DNA from: Bacillota bacterium
GTDB taxonomy: Bacteria > Bacillota > Clostridia > Christensenellales > SZUA-584
Assembly: GCA_023436525.1 (NCBI GenBank)
Contig: JAEZIW010000199.1
Span: forward strand, 1-12,712
Direction: 5' to 3'
Length of the DNA: 12,712 nucleotides
The position numbers were made by a program, and so were the translations under genes. Of the stretch, positions 1 to 5,811 are shown in pieces; the first letter of the stretch is position 1, and every line of letters starts with the position of its first letter. The notes below the pieces were generated by a model, which was given only the letters and a program-made list of their open reading frames with translations, made no database searches and was not told the DNA's origin.

Positions 1-281
1 GTTAACAGCCGTTCAATATTCATGTGGATGTCTTCATCCTGCTCGCTGAAACTGACCTTGCCCGCGTCGATATCGGCGAGAATGCTTTGCAGCCCGCTGA
101 TGATCAGCTCGCTGTCGGCCTTGGGTATGATGCCTGTAGCACCCAGCATTTTGGCGTGCGCCATACTGCCCAGAATGTCCGCGCGGTACAGGCGGCAGTC
201 GAACGATATTGATGAATGAAAGCCGGCCGCCAGCGCGTCTGTATCCGCCGAGAAGCGGCCGCCCCACATTTTTTTGCTCAT
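1..281 (-). CDS. argH: Argininosuccinate lyase, N-terminal part (cut by window edge)
   Basis: Only the first 93 codons lie in the window. The enzyme splits argininosuccinate into arginine and fumarate, the last step of arginine synthesis in the cytoplasm. The N-terminus reads MSKKMWGGRFSADTD, with the family's WGGRF opening at residues 6-10, then a stretch like FDCRLYRADILGSMAHAKML (27-46) and the conserved EDIHMNIE (83-90), the usual EDIH motif of the aspartase/fumarase superfamily. The catalytic residues are in the missing part. The ATG overlaps the argG stop by one base (TAATG), with AGAGG eight bases upstream inside the end of argG, so translation is probably coupled to argG. Family assignment is secure; whether the rest is intact cannot be seen. 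Confidence 0.95.
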   Translation of the reverse strand, partial: MSKKMWGGRFSADTDALAAGFHSSISFDCRLYRADILGSMAHAKMLGATGIIPKADSELIISGLQSILADIDAGKVSFSEQDEDIHMNIERLL

Positions 282-1489
282 TACTTATTCCTCTTCTGGT
301 CGGCCAGCGCCTTCACCTTAAGCGGCAGGCCAAACAAATTGATAAAGCCCTCGGCATCCTTCTGGTTGTAGACCGCGTCGCGCCCGAAGGTTGCGAACTC
401 CTCGCTGTACAGTGTATACGGAGACTTAACACCGGCGGCCACGCAGCTGCCCTTATAGAGCTTAATGCGCGCTTCGCCTGTCACCGTCTGCTGCGTGGCA
501 TCCACAAACGCGCTGAGCGCCTCGCGCAACGGCGCAAACCACTGGCCGTTATACACCATTTCGGCGAATTTGATCGCCACGCCCTGCTTGTAATGCAGCG
601 TATCGCGATCGAGCGTGATGCTTTCGAGCGCGCGGTGCGCTTCGTAAAGTATTGTGCCGCCCGGTGTCTCATAAACACCGCGCGATTTCATGCCGACGAG
701 ACGGTTTTCCACCATATCGTCGATACCCACGCCGTGTGCGGCGCCGATCTCATTCAGCTTTTCTATTAAGGCGACGGGAGAAAGCTTCACGCCATCCACC
801 GATACCGGCACACCCTGCTCAAAGCCGACCGTCACATAAGCGGGCTTGTCAGGCGCTTTTTCGGGCGGTGTGCAGATCATGTATAAGTCGTCTTGCGGTT
901 CGTTCCACGGGTCTTCCAAATCGCTGCCTTCGTGGCTCAAGTGCCAAAGGTTGCGGTCCATGCTGTACGGGCGCTTTTTGGATACGGGCAGCGGCAGATT
1001 GCGTTCCTCAAGGTAGGCAATCGCATCCTCGCGCGATTTGATATCCCATATGCGCCAGGGCGCGATGATCTTCATCTCGGGTGCCAGCGCTTTAATGGTC
1101 AGCTCAAAGCGCACCTGATCGTTGCCCTTGCCGGTTGCGCCGTGGCAGATTGCGGTGCAGCCTTCCTTCTTGGCAATCTCGACAAGGCGCTTGGCGATGA
1201 TGGGCCGCGCCATAGACGTGCCGAGCAGGTATTTTCCTTCGTACACCGCGCTCGCTTTGAGCGTCGGGAATACGAAGTCCGTCACAAATTCGTCCTTTAA
1301 ATCCTCGATGTATATCTTGGCCGCGCCGCTTTGAATCGCTTTCTCATTAAGCGGGGAGAGCTCCTCGCCCTGCCCGACATCCGCCGCCATTGCGATCACG
1401 TCGCAGTCGTAATTCTCTTTGAGCCACGGTATAATCACCGAGGTGTCGAGCCCGCCCGAATAGGCCAGCAAAACTTTTAACTTCTCCAT
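281..1489 (-). CDS. argG: Argininosuccinate synthase
   Basis: This 402-residue protein, the normal length for the family, joins citrulline and aspartate using ATP (giving AMP and PPi) to make argininosuccinate. The N-type ATP pyrophosphatase P-loop AYSGGLDTS is at residues 9-17. LLGTSMARPIIAK is at 88-100 and the family signature GATGKGNDQVRFE at 117-129. The start is ATG with GGAGG eight bases upstream. It is the first gene of an argG-argH operon on the minus strand and has its own promoter with an overlapping ARG-box-like palindrome, so repression by arginine through ArgR/AhrC is expected. Nothing about the gene is odd. Confidence 0.98.
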   Translation of the reverse strand: MEKLKVLLAYSGGLDTSVIIPWLKENYDCDVIAMAADVGQGEELSPLNEKAIQSGAAKIYIEDLKDEFVTDFVFPTLKASAVYEGKYLLGTSMARPIIAKRLVEIAKKEGCTAICHGATGKGNDQVRFELTIKALAPEMKIIAPWRIWDIKSREDAIAYLEERNLPLPVSKKRPYSMDRNLWHLSHEGSDLEDPWNEPQDDLYMICTPPEKAPDKPAYVTVGFEQGVPVSVDGVKLSPVALIEKLNEIGAAHGVGIDDMVENRLVGMKSRGVYETPGGTILYEAHRALESITLDRDTLHYKQGVAIKFAEMVYNGQWFAPLREALSAFVDATQQTVTGEARIKLYKGSCVAAGVKSPYTLYSEEFATFGRDAVYNQKDAEGFINLFGLPLKVKALADQKRNK

Positions 1490-1517
1490 TGCCTAAACCT
1501 CCAAATTGATGTTTATA

Positions 1518-1546
1518 ATTATACGGTATAGTGTATATTTATGCAA
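1518..1546 (-). promoter_or_regulatory. Promoter of argGH (sigma-A type)
   Basis: On the minus strand TTGCAT (1546-1541) and a perfect TATAAT (1523-1518) are separated by exactly 17 bases. Transcription would start about 20 bases upstream of the argG start codon region, leaving a short leader with GGAGG. The match is seen directly; promoter activity is inferred. Confidence 0.8.
1532..1545 (-). promoter_or_regulatory. ARG-box-like operator over the argGH promoter
   Basis: Read on the minus strand the site is TGCATAAATATACA. The known ArgR/AhrC box has the form TGAATWWWWATTCA. The site has the same 5-4-5 layout, an all-A/T centre and one mismatch in each half-site. It overlaps the -35 box and most of the spacer, the position expected for a repressor that blocks RNA polymerase. 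Identification rests on the consensus only. Confidence 0.6.
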
Positions 1547-1640
1547 TACCCGACCGCGGGATTTTTTGTTTTTTTCATATCGCCTCCTTTTTGCACATTT
1601 CAATACTATTTCCTGCGGCAAAAGGGTATCATGATATGAA

Positions 1641-1680
1641 ATTTCAATGAATTTTCGTTTGTTTTTGATTGCATTGAAAT
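1641..1680. repeat. Inverted repeat upstream of tig
   Basis: ATTTCAATG (1641-1649) and CATTGAAAT (1672-1680) form a perfect 9-bp inverted repeat with a 22-base centre. A third copy of the core, ATTTCAATA, lies at 1597-1605, and TGAAATTTCA (1637-1646) is a 10-bp palindrome overlapping the left arm. The right arm contains the candidate tig -35 box. It may be an operator; no known consensus fits (it is neither CIRCE nor a CtsR box). Confidence 0.45.
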
Positions 1681-1702
1681 TGTATATATGTTACTATATA
1701 GA
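1674..1702 (+). promoter_or_regulatory. Candidate promoter of the tig-clpP-clpX operon
   Basis: TTGAAA (1674-1679) is followed after 17 bases by TATAGA (1697-1702). The -35 is good but the -10 is weak, and overlapping TATATA (1695-1700) would give a spacer of only 15. The surroundings are very AT-rich, so the exact box is uncertain, though a promoter in the spacer 1550-1765 is expected. Confidence 0.4.
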
Positions 1703-1751
1703 GCGGCATTTTTGCAATACAGAAGGCCGTTATTTTGGATAGAACATCTCT

Positions 1752-1757
1752 AGGAGG
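1752..1757 (+). promoter_or_regulatory. Ribosome-binding site that fixes the TTG start of tig
   Basis: AGGAGG lies eight bases before TTG at 1766. No ATG or GTG in this frame is correctly spaced, so the TTG is the start. Confidence 0.8.
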
Positions 1758-1765
1758 ACAATACA

Positions 1766-3100
1766 TTGGCGAAAGTGGAAAACGTTGGCGCAAACAAAGT
1801 AAAAATGGAGATCACCATCACGGCGGAAGAGTTTGCGGCGGCGTTGCATCAGGCATACCTCAAGAACAAAGGTAAGTTCAATATTCAAGGGTTCAGAAAA
1901 GGCCATGCGCCGCGCCCGATTATTGAAAAACAATACGGCGAAGGCATATTCTATGAGGATGCTTTTGATATTGCGTTTCCGGACAGCTATACCAAAGCGG
2001 TGGATGAATTGAAAATCATTCCCGTATCGCGCCCGACGCTCGATGTCACGGCGATCGGCAAGGAAGGCGTTTGCTACACGGCGGAGGTTTTTGTCAAGCC
2101 CGATGTGAAGCTTGGTGAATATAAAGGCGTTAAGGTTAAAGAAGTTAAGGCCGAAGTGACAGATGCGCAGGTGGATGCCGAGATATTGCTGGCGGCGGAG
2201 CGCAACGCAAGATGGGTAGACGTTGATCGTGCGGCGCAGGATAAAGACAAGGTTATCATCGATTATTCGGGCAGCGTAGACGGCGTGAAGTTTGACGGCG
2301 GTACCGCCGAAAATCAGGCGCTGGAGCTGGGGTCTCACACATTCATTGAAGGCTTTGAGGAGCAGGTTGTCGGCATGAAACGTGACGACGAGAAGGACAT
2401 CAACGTTAAGTTCCCCGAAGACTATCGGGCCACCGAGCTTGCAGGCAAAGATGCCGTGTTCCACATCATGATGCACGATGTGAAGGCGAAGGAAATGCCG
2501 GAGATGAATGACGATTTCGCGCAGGACGTATCAGAGTTCGATACGTTTGACGAGTACAAAGCGGATGTTCGCAAAAAGCTGGAAGAACAGGCCGAGCATC
2601 AGGCCAAGCACGAGCTGGAAAACGCCGTGCTTGAAGAAGTGGTGAAGAATGCCGAGATCGATTTGCCCGATTGCATGATCGAGAACCAGATCGACCACCA
2701 GCTGCAGCAGATTGAGTATTCGCTGATGTATCAGGGCATGAAGCTTGCGGATTATCTGCAGATGACCGGCACAAAGATTGAGGATTTGAGAGCTGAGTAC
2801 AAAGGCAGCGCCGAAAAATCCGTTCGCACGCAGCTGACTGTGGAAGCCGTGATGAAGGCTGAAAACATTGAAGCCACGGAAGAACAGATCAAGGAAGAGA
2901 TCGCGTCTCGTGCTGAGCGCGCAAAGAAGGACCCGGAGGAATACGCCGCGAAGCTGAGCGAAGACCAGCTTTCGTATATCAAAGAAAATCTGGCGTATGA
3001 TAATACGGTGCGTTTTCTTGTGGATAACGCCGTCATTTCCGGAGCCAAGAAAAAAGTCAAGAAGGACAAAGCCGTAGAGGAAAACACTTCGGCCGAGTAG
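1766..3100 (+). CDS. tig: Trigger factor, ribosome-bound chaperone and prolyl isomerase
   Basis: The 444-residue protein sits at the ribosome exit tunnel and shields new polypeptides. The N-terminal domain (about 1-115) has the ribosome-binding signature GFRKG at residues 42-46. The FKBP-type peptidyl-prolyl isomerase domain (about 160-240) begins DKVIIDYSGSVDG and includes FIEGFEEQVVGM. The helical C-terminal chaperone arms (about 250-425) are followed by a Lys/Glu-rich tail. Length and domain order are normal. The start codon is TTG, supported by AGGAGG at ideal spacing and by alignment of the MAKVENVGANKVKMEITI opening with clostridial trigger factors. It leads a tig-clpP-clpX operon; clpP follows after 30 bases with its own GGAGG. 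The TTG start may moderate expression. Confidence 0.97.
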   Translation: MAKVENVGANKVKMEITITAEEFAAALHQAYLKNKGKFNIQGFRKGHAPRPIIEKQYGEGIFYEDAFDIAFPDSYTKAVDELKIIPVSRPTLDVTAIGKEGVCYTAEVFVKPDVKLGEYKGVKVKEVKAEVTDAQVDAEILLAAERNARWVDVDRAAQDKDKVIIDYSGSVDGVKFDGGTAENQALELGSHTFIEGFEEQVVGMKRDDEKDINVKFPEDYRATELAGKDAVFHIMMHDVKAKEMPEMNDDFAQDVSEFDTFDEYKADVRKKLEEQAEHQAKHELENAVLEEVVKNAEIDLPDCMIENQIDHQLQQIEYSLMYQGMKLADYLQMTGTKIEDLRAEYKGSAEKSVRTQLTVEAVMKAENIEATEEQIKEEIASRAERAKKDPEEYAAKLSEDQLSYIKENLAYDNTVRFLVDNAVISGAKKKVKKDKAVEENTSAE

Positions 3101-3130
3101 AATAGTATGATATAGGCGGAGGTAAAAAGC

Positions 3131-3718
3131 ATGACACTTGTACCATATGTCATTGAACAAACAAGCAAGGGTGAAAGAAGTTACGATATTTTTTCTCGTC
3201 TGCTTAAAGACAGAATCATTTTTCTGAGCGGAGAGATTGAAGACAACATGGCCAATTTGGCCGTGGCGCAAATGATCTTCTTAGAAGCGGAAGACCCGGA
3301 TAAGGATATCTTTTTGTACATCAACAGCCCGGGCGGTTCGGTGACGGCCGGCATGGCCATTTTCGATACAATGCAGCACATCAAGTGTGATGTGAGCACC
3401 ATCTGTATCGGGCTGGCTGCTTCAATGGGCGCGTTTTTGCTCGCGGCGGGTACCAAGGGCAAGCGCAAGCTGCTGCCAAACAGCGAAGTGATGATTCATC
3501 AGCCGTCGGGCGGCACACGCGGGCAGGCGACAGATATTGCGATTCATGCGGAGCATATCATCAAAACAAAGAAAAAGATGAACGCGATAATGGCGGAGAG
3601 AACTGGCCAACCCGTCGAAAAGATCGAAGCGGATATGGAAAGAGATAATTTCATGAGCGCGGAAGAAGCGCTCGCTTATGGGCTGGTTGACGAAATCATC
3701 CCGCCCAAATCGAAGTAA
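3131..3718 (+). CDS. clpP: ATP-dependent Clp protease proteolytic subunit
   Basis: This 195-residue serine peptidase forms the tetradecameric barrel that degrades substrates fed to it by ClpX or other Clp ATPases. The catalytic triad is complete: Ser98 in GLAASMGAF, His123 in MIHQPSGG and Asp172 in ERDNFMSAEE, the same numbering as in Bacillus. YINSPGGSVTAGMAIFDTM (63-81) covers the substrate-binding strand and handle region. The N-terminus MTLVPYVIEQTSKGERSYDI matches the short or absent propeptide form common in Firmicutes. The ATG has GGAGG eight bases upstream. It lies between tig and clpX, its partner ATPase, 20 bases before clpX. No CtsR-type operator is visible before it. Confidence 0.98.
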   Translation: MTLVPYVIEQTSKGERSYDIFSRLLKDRIIFLSGEIEDNMANLAVAQMIFLEAEDPDKDIFLYINSPGGSVTAGMAIFDTMQHIKCDVSTICIGLAASMGAFLLAAGTKGKRKLLPNSEVMIHQPSGGTRGQATDIAIHAEHIIKTKKKMNAIMAERTGQPVEKIEADMERDNFMSAEEALAYGLVDEIIPPKSK

Positions 3719-3738
3719 CAAAGAAAAGAGGTGAATCA

Positions 3739-5022
3739 ATGCCGAACTACACAGACGACCAAAAGCAGCTCAAGTGCTCTTTTTGCGGCAAAGCACAGGA
3801 ACAGGTCAGACGGCTAGTGGCCGGGCCCGGTGTTTATATCTGTAACGAATGCATTGAACTGTGTAAAGAAATCATTGAAGAGGACTATCAGGAAGCGTCG
3901 GCGTTTGAGATCGGTGATATTCCAAAGCCCGCCGAGATCGTCGATTCGCTGAATGATTATGTGATTGGTCAGGCTGACGCGAAGAAAAACCTCGCGGTGG
4001 CCGTGTATAACCATTACAAGAGAATCAACTCGGATACCAAAACGGATGACGTGGAGCTGCAAAAGAGCAACATCGTGATGCTGGGGCCCACGGGCTGCGG
4101 CAAAACGCTGCTGGCTCAAACGCTCGCACGTATATTAAACGTCCCGTTCGCGATGGCCGACGCCACGTCTCTGACGGAAGCGGGCTACGTGGGCGAAGAC
4201 GTGGAAAACATTCTGTTAAAGCTGATACAGGCAGCCGATTACGATATTGAACGCGCTCAGCGCGGCATCATCTACATTGACGAGATTGACAAGATTGCCC
4301 GTAAGAGCGACAACCCGTCTATCACGCGCGACGTGTCGGGCGAGGGTGTTCAGCAGGCGCTGCTTAAAATCATTGAAGGCACGGTGGCCAGCGTACCGCC
4401 GCAGGGCGGGCGCAAGCATCCGCATCAGGAGTTTTTGCAGATTGACACCACGAACATTCTGTTCATTTGCGGCGGCGCATTCGGCGGCCTTGAGAGCATC
4501 ATTGAGCGGCGTATCGGCCGCAAAACGATGGGCTTCGGGGCGAACGTCGTCAGCAGCGAAAAGAAGGATCTCTCGGAGCTTTATAAGAATATACTGCCCG
4601 AGGATTTGTTGAAGTTCGGTCTGATTCCTGAGTTTGTGGGCCGCGTGCCGATTATTGTCACGCTGCATCAGCTCGACGAAAAGGCGCTCGTCAACATACT
4701 GACGGAGCCGAAAAACGCGCTGGTGAAGCAGTTTGGCAAGCTGCTCGAGATGGACGGTGTTCAGCTTGAGTTTGAAGACGACGCACTGAACGAAATCGCG
4801 AAGCTCGCCATCGAGCGCAAAACGGGCGCACGCGGTCTGCGTGCGATACTCGAATCCATCATGCTTGATGTGATGTATGAGGTGCCGTCGCGCATCGATG
4901 TGAAAAAGTGCGTGATCACCAAAGACACGGTGAGGAACGCGAAGGTGCCGATGCTGATACTCGGAGACAAAGAGGGTAAGCAAAAGGCGCTGCCCAAGGC
5001 GAAGAAGGAACATTCCGCATAA
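3739..5022 (+). CDS. clpX: ATP-dependent Clp protease ATP-binding subunit ClpX
   Basis: The 427-residue AAA+ unfoldase recognises tagged proteins and threads them into ClpP. The N-terminal zinc-binding domain has Cys13, Cys16, Cys35 and Cys38. Walker A is GPTGCGKT (116-123), the pore-1 loop GYVG (149-152), Walker B IIYIDEID (177-184), the RKH loop residues 225-227 and the sensor-2 segment GARGLRAILE near residue 370. The loop that docks onto ClpP reads MGF (264-266) where most ClpX proteins have IGF, a conservative change. The start has AGAGGTGA just upstream. This is the last gene of the tig-clpP-clpX operon; an intrinsic terminator follows 21 bases after the stop. Confidence 0.98.
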   Translation: MPNYTDDQKQLKCSFCGKAQEQVRRLVAGPGVYICNECIELCKEIIEEDYQEASAFEIGDIPKPAEIVDSLNDYVIGQADAKKNLAVAVYNHYKRINSDTKTDDVELQKSNIVMLGPTGCGKTLLAQTLARILNVPFAMADATSLTEAGYVGEDVENILLKLIQAADYDIERAQRGIIYIDEIDKIARKSDNPSITRDVSGEGVQQALLKIIEGTVASVPPQGGRKHPHQEFLQIDTTNILFICGGAFGGLESIIERRIGRKTMGFGANVVSSEKKDLSELYKNILPEDLLKFGLIPEFVGRVPIIVTLHQLDEKALVNILTEPKNALVKQFGKLLEMDGVQLEFEDDALNEIAKLAIERKTGARGLRAILESIMLDVMYEVPSRIDVKKCVITKDTVRNAKVPMLILGDKEGKQKALPKAKKEHSA

Positions 5023-5043
5023 AAGAGTATATTTGATTCTGAG

Positions 5044-5079
5044 AGCCGGTTCGGGAGCCTTCCCGAATCGGCTTTTATT
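5044..5079 (+). terminator. Intrinsic terminator of the tig-clpP-clpX operon
   Basis: A 13-bp stem (AGCCGGTTCGGGA with TCCCGAATCGGCT, one G-U pair) encloses the loop GCCT and is followed by TTTTATT. It lies just after clpX. There is no T tract on the other side, so it works in the plus direction only. Confidence 0.9.
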
Positions 5080-5177
5080 CTAATAAGAAAAATGCGTTGA
5101 AGACTCTGGCGAAGATTATATGGATACTGTTCAGGTTGAAGTGTCATATAACTACTGGCCATTTTGCTCATAATGTG
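5080..5177. other. AT-rich spacer, possible gene remnant
   Basis: Between the clpX terminator and the end of the SnoaL-like gene. The plus strand has a short open stretch (about 5091-5172) ending VEVSYNYWPFCS and a stop, with no start codon or ribosome-binding site. It reads like a protein tail but I cannot assign it; it could be chance. No terminator for the minus-strand gene is evident. Confidence 0.25.
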
Positions 5178-5531
5178 TTATTCAATCGGCAATCCATGCT
5201 GCTTGAGAAAAGATAGCTTATCCCAATAGCCACGCTGAAAAATAATCTTATCATTTACAACCTGAAAAAAACCGCAACCTCGTAGTCCTAGGGGATCGCG
5301 CCATTCCATAATCGCCCACTGCCCATCCTCAAAAATATTTTCCACGATACAAACCATCTTGGCTTGTGCAAATTCATTCTCAAAGAACTTTTTAATTTTT
5401 TCACGACCATGTATCGGTTCATTTGCGACCTGATGGTTGATAGCGTCTTCCGCATAGAGTAATGACAATGCTTCGGCATCAGCCTGATTGAAAGTGTCAA
5501 CAAACATTTGTAAAACTTCTTTTGGCCTCAT
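5178..5531 (-). CDS. SnoaL/NTF2-like small protein
   Basis: The 117-residue product has the pattern of the SnoaL-like cone-fold family: an opening helix (VLQMFVDTFNQADAEALSLL), then YAEDAINHQ, HGREKIKKFFENEF, and beta strands ending FFQVVNDKIIFQRGYWDKLSF. Members range from polyketide cyclases and isomerases to ketosteroid-isomerase-like proteins with no known reaction; no substrate can be named here. It has no signal peptide or membrane segment. The ATG has GGAGG seven bases upstream. It appears to be a single-gene unit in a patch visibly richer in A/T than the clpX and zinc-ribbon genes on either side, which suggests later acquisition. Confidence 0.8.
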   Translation of the reverse strand: MRPKEVLQMFVDTFNQADAEALSLLYAEDAINHQVANEPIHGREKIKKFFENEFAQAKMVCIVENIFEDGQWAIMEWRDPLGLRGCGFFQVVNDKIIFQRGYWDKLSFLKQHGLPIE

Positions 5532-5554
5532 TTTTGTTACCTCCGGTTATATAA

Positions 5555-5584
5555 ATAATAGCATGTTTCCCAATACTCCGTTAA
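5555..5584 (-). promoter_or_regulatory. Candidate promoter of the SnoaL-like gene
   Basis: On the minus strand TTAACG (5584-5579), an 18-base spacer and TATTAT (5560-5555) precede a short leader with GGAGG. The -35 matches the consensus at four of six positions and the -10 at five of six. Confidence 0.4.
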
Positions 5585-5756
5585 CCTTAACATTATTGCT
5601 ATACTGTCGTTCTCCATATTATAACAGAAAGTCAAATAATCCGCCACAACACTTCGTATGGCAGGGGAAAGGGTATATGGATAATTGAAGGTTACAGCAT
5701 GTTAGCATTGATGAGCATTCTATTTCGAATCTTCAAGAGCCGCTCTTGGAGGTGAA
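5585..5756. other. Intergenic stretch without a gene
   Basis: AT-rich spacer between the SnoaL-like gene and the terminator of the zinc-ribbon gene. It holds a short dyad CAAGAG-CCG-CTCTTG near 5734-5748 without a T tract. I see no supported gene or promoter in it. Confidence 0.3.
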
Positions 5757-5788
5757 CAAAAATAAAGTCCCCGGTTTGGCCGGGGACT
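5757..5788 (-). terminator. Intrinsic terminator of the zinc-ribbon protein gene
   Basis: AGTCCCCGG (5766-5774) and CCGGGGACT (5780-5788) form a perfect 9-bp stem with a 5-base loop. Read on the minus strand it is followed by TTTATTTTTG, and it lies 23 bases past the stop codon of the minus-strand gene. There is no T tract directly after the stem in the plus direction. Confidence 0.88.
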
Positions 5789-5811
5789 CTGAACGATAGT
5801 CTTTTTGAGTG

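Noticed and set aside
1551..1579. CCCG-ACCG-CGGG followed by a long T run, terminator-like on the plus strand
   Set aside because: The stem has only four base pairs and no plus-strand gene ends upstream of it, so there is no transcript to terminate.
1550..1765. CIRCE or CtsR operator expected before a clp operon
   Set aside because: Neither the CIRCE halves (TTAGCACTC/GAGTGCTAA) nor the tandem GGTCAAA-type CtsR heptads are present.
2531..3271. Open frame of 246 codons on the minus strand over the end of tig and start of clpP
   Set aside because: It crosses two well-supported genes and their intergenic ribosome-binding site; its product is low-complexity Leu/Phe/His mirror sequence.
4216..5013. 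Long open frame (265 codons) on the minus strand opposite clpX
   Set aside because: It is a shadow of clpX, whose codon pattern and motifs are unmistakable. The antisense product has no recognisable domain and is rich in His, Arg and Leu as mirror frames often are.
5488..5688. Plus-strand open frame of 66 codons across the SnoaL-like gene promoter
   Set aside because: It starts inside the minus-strand gene, covers its promoter, and has no ribosome-binding site or family resemblance.
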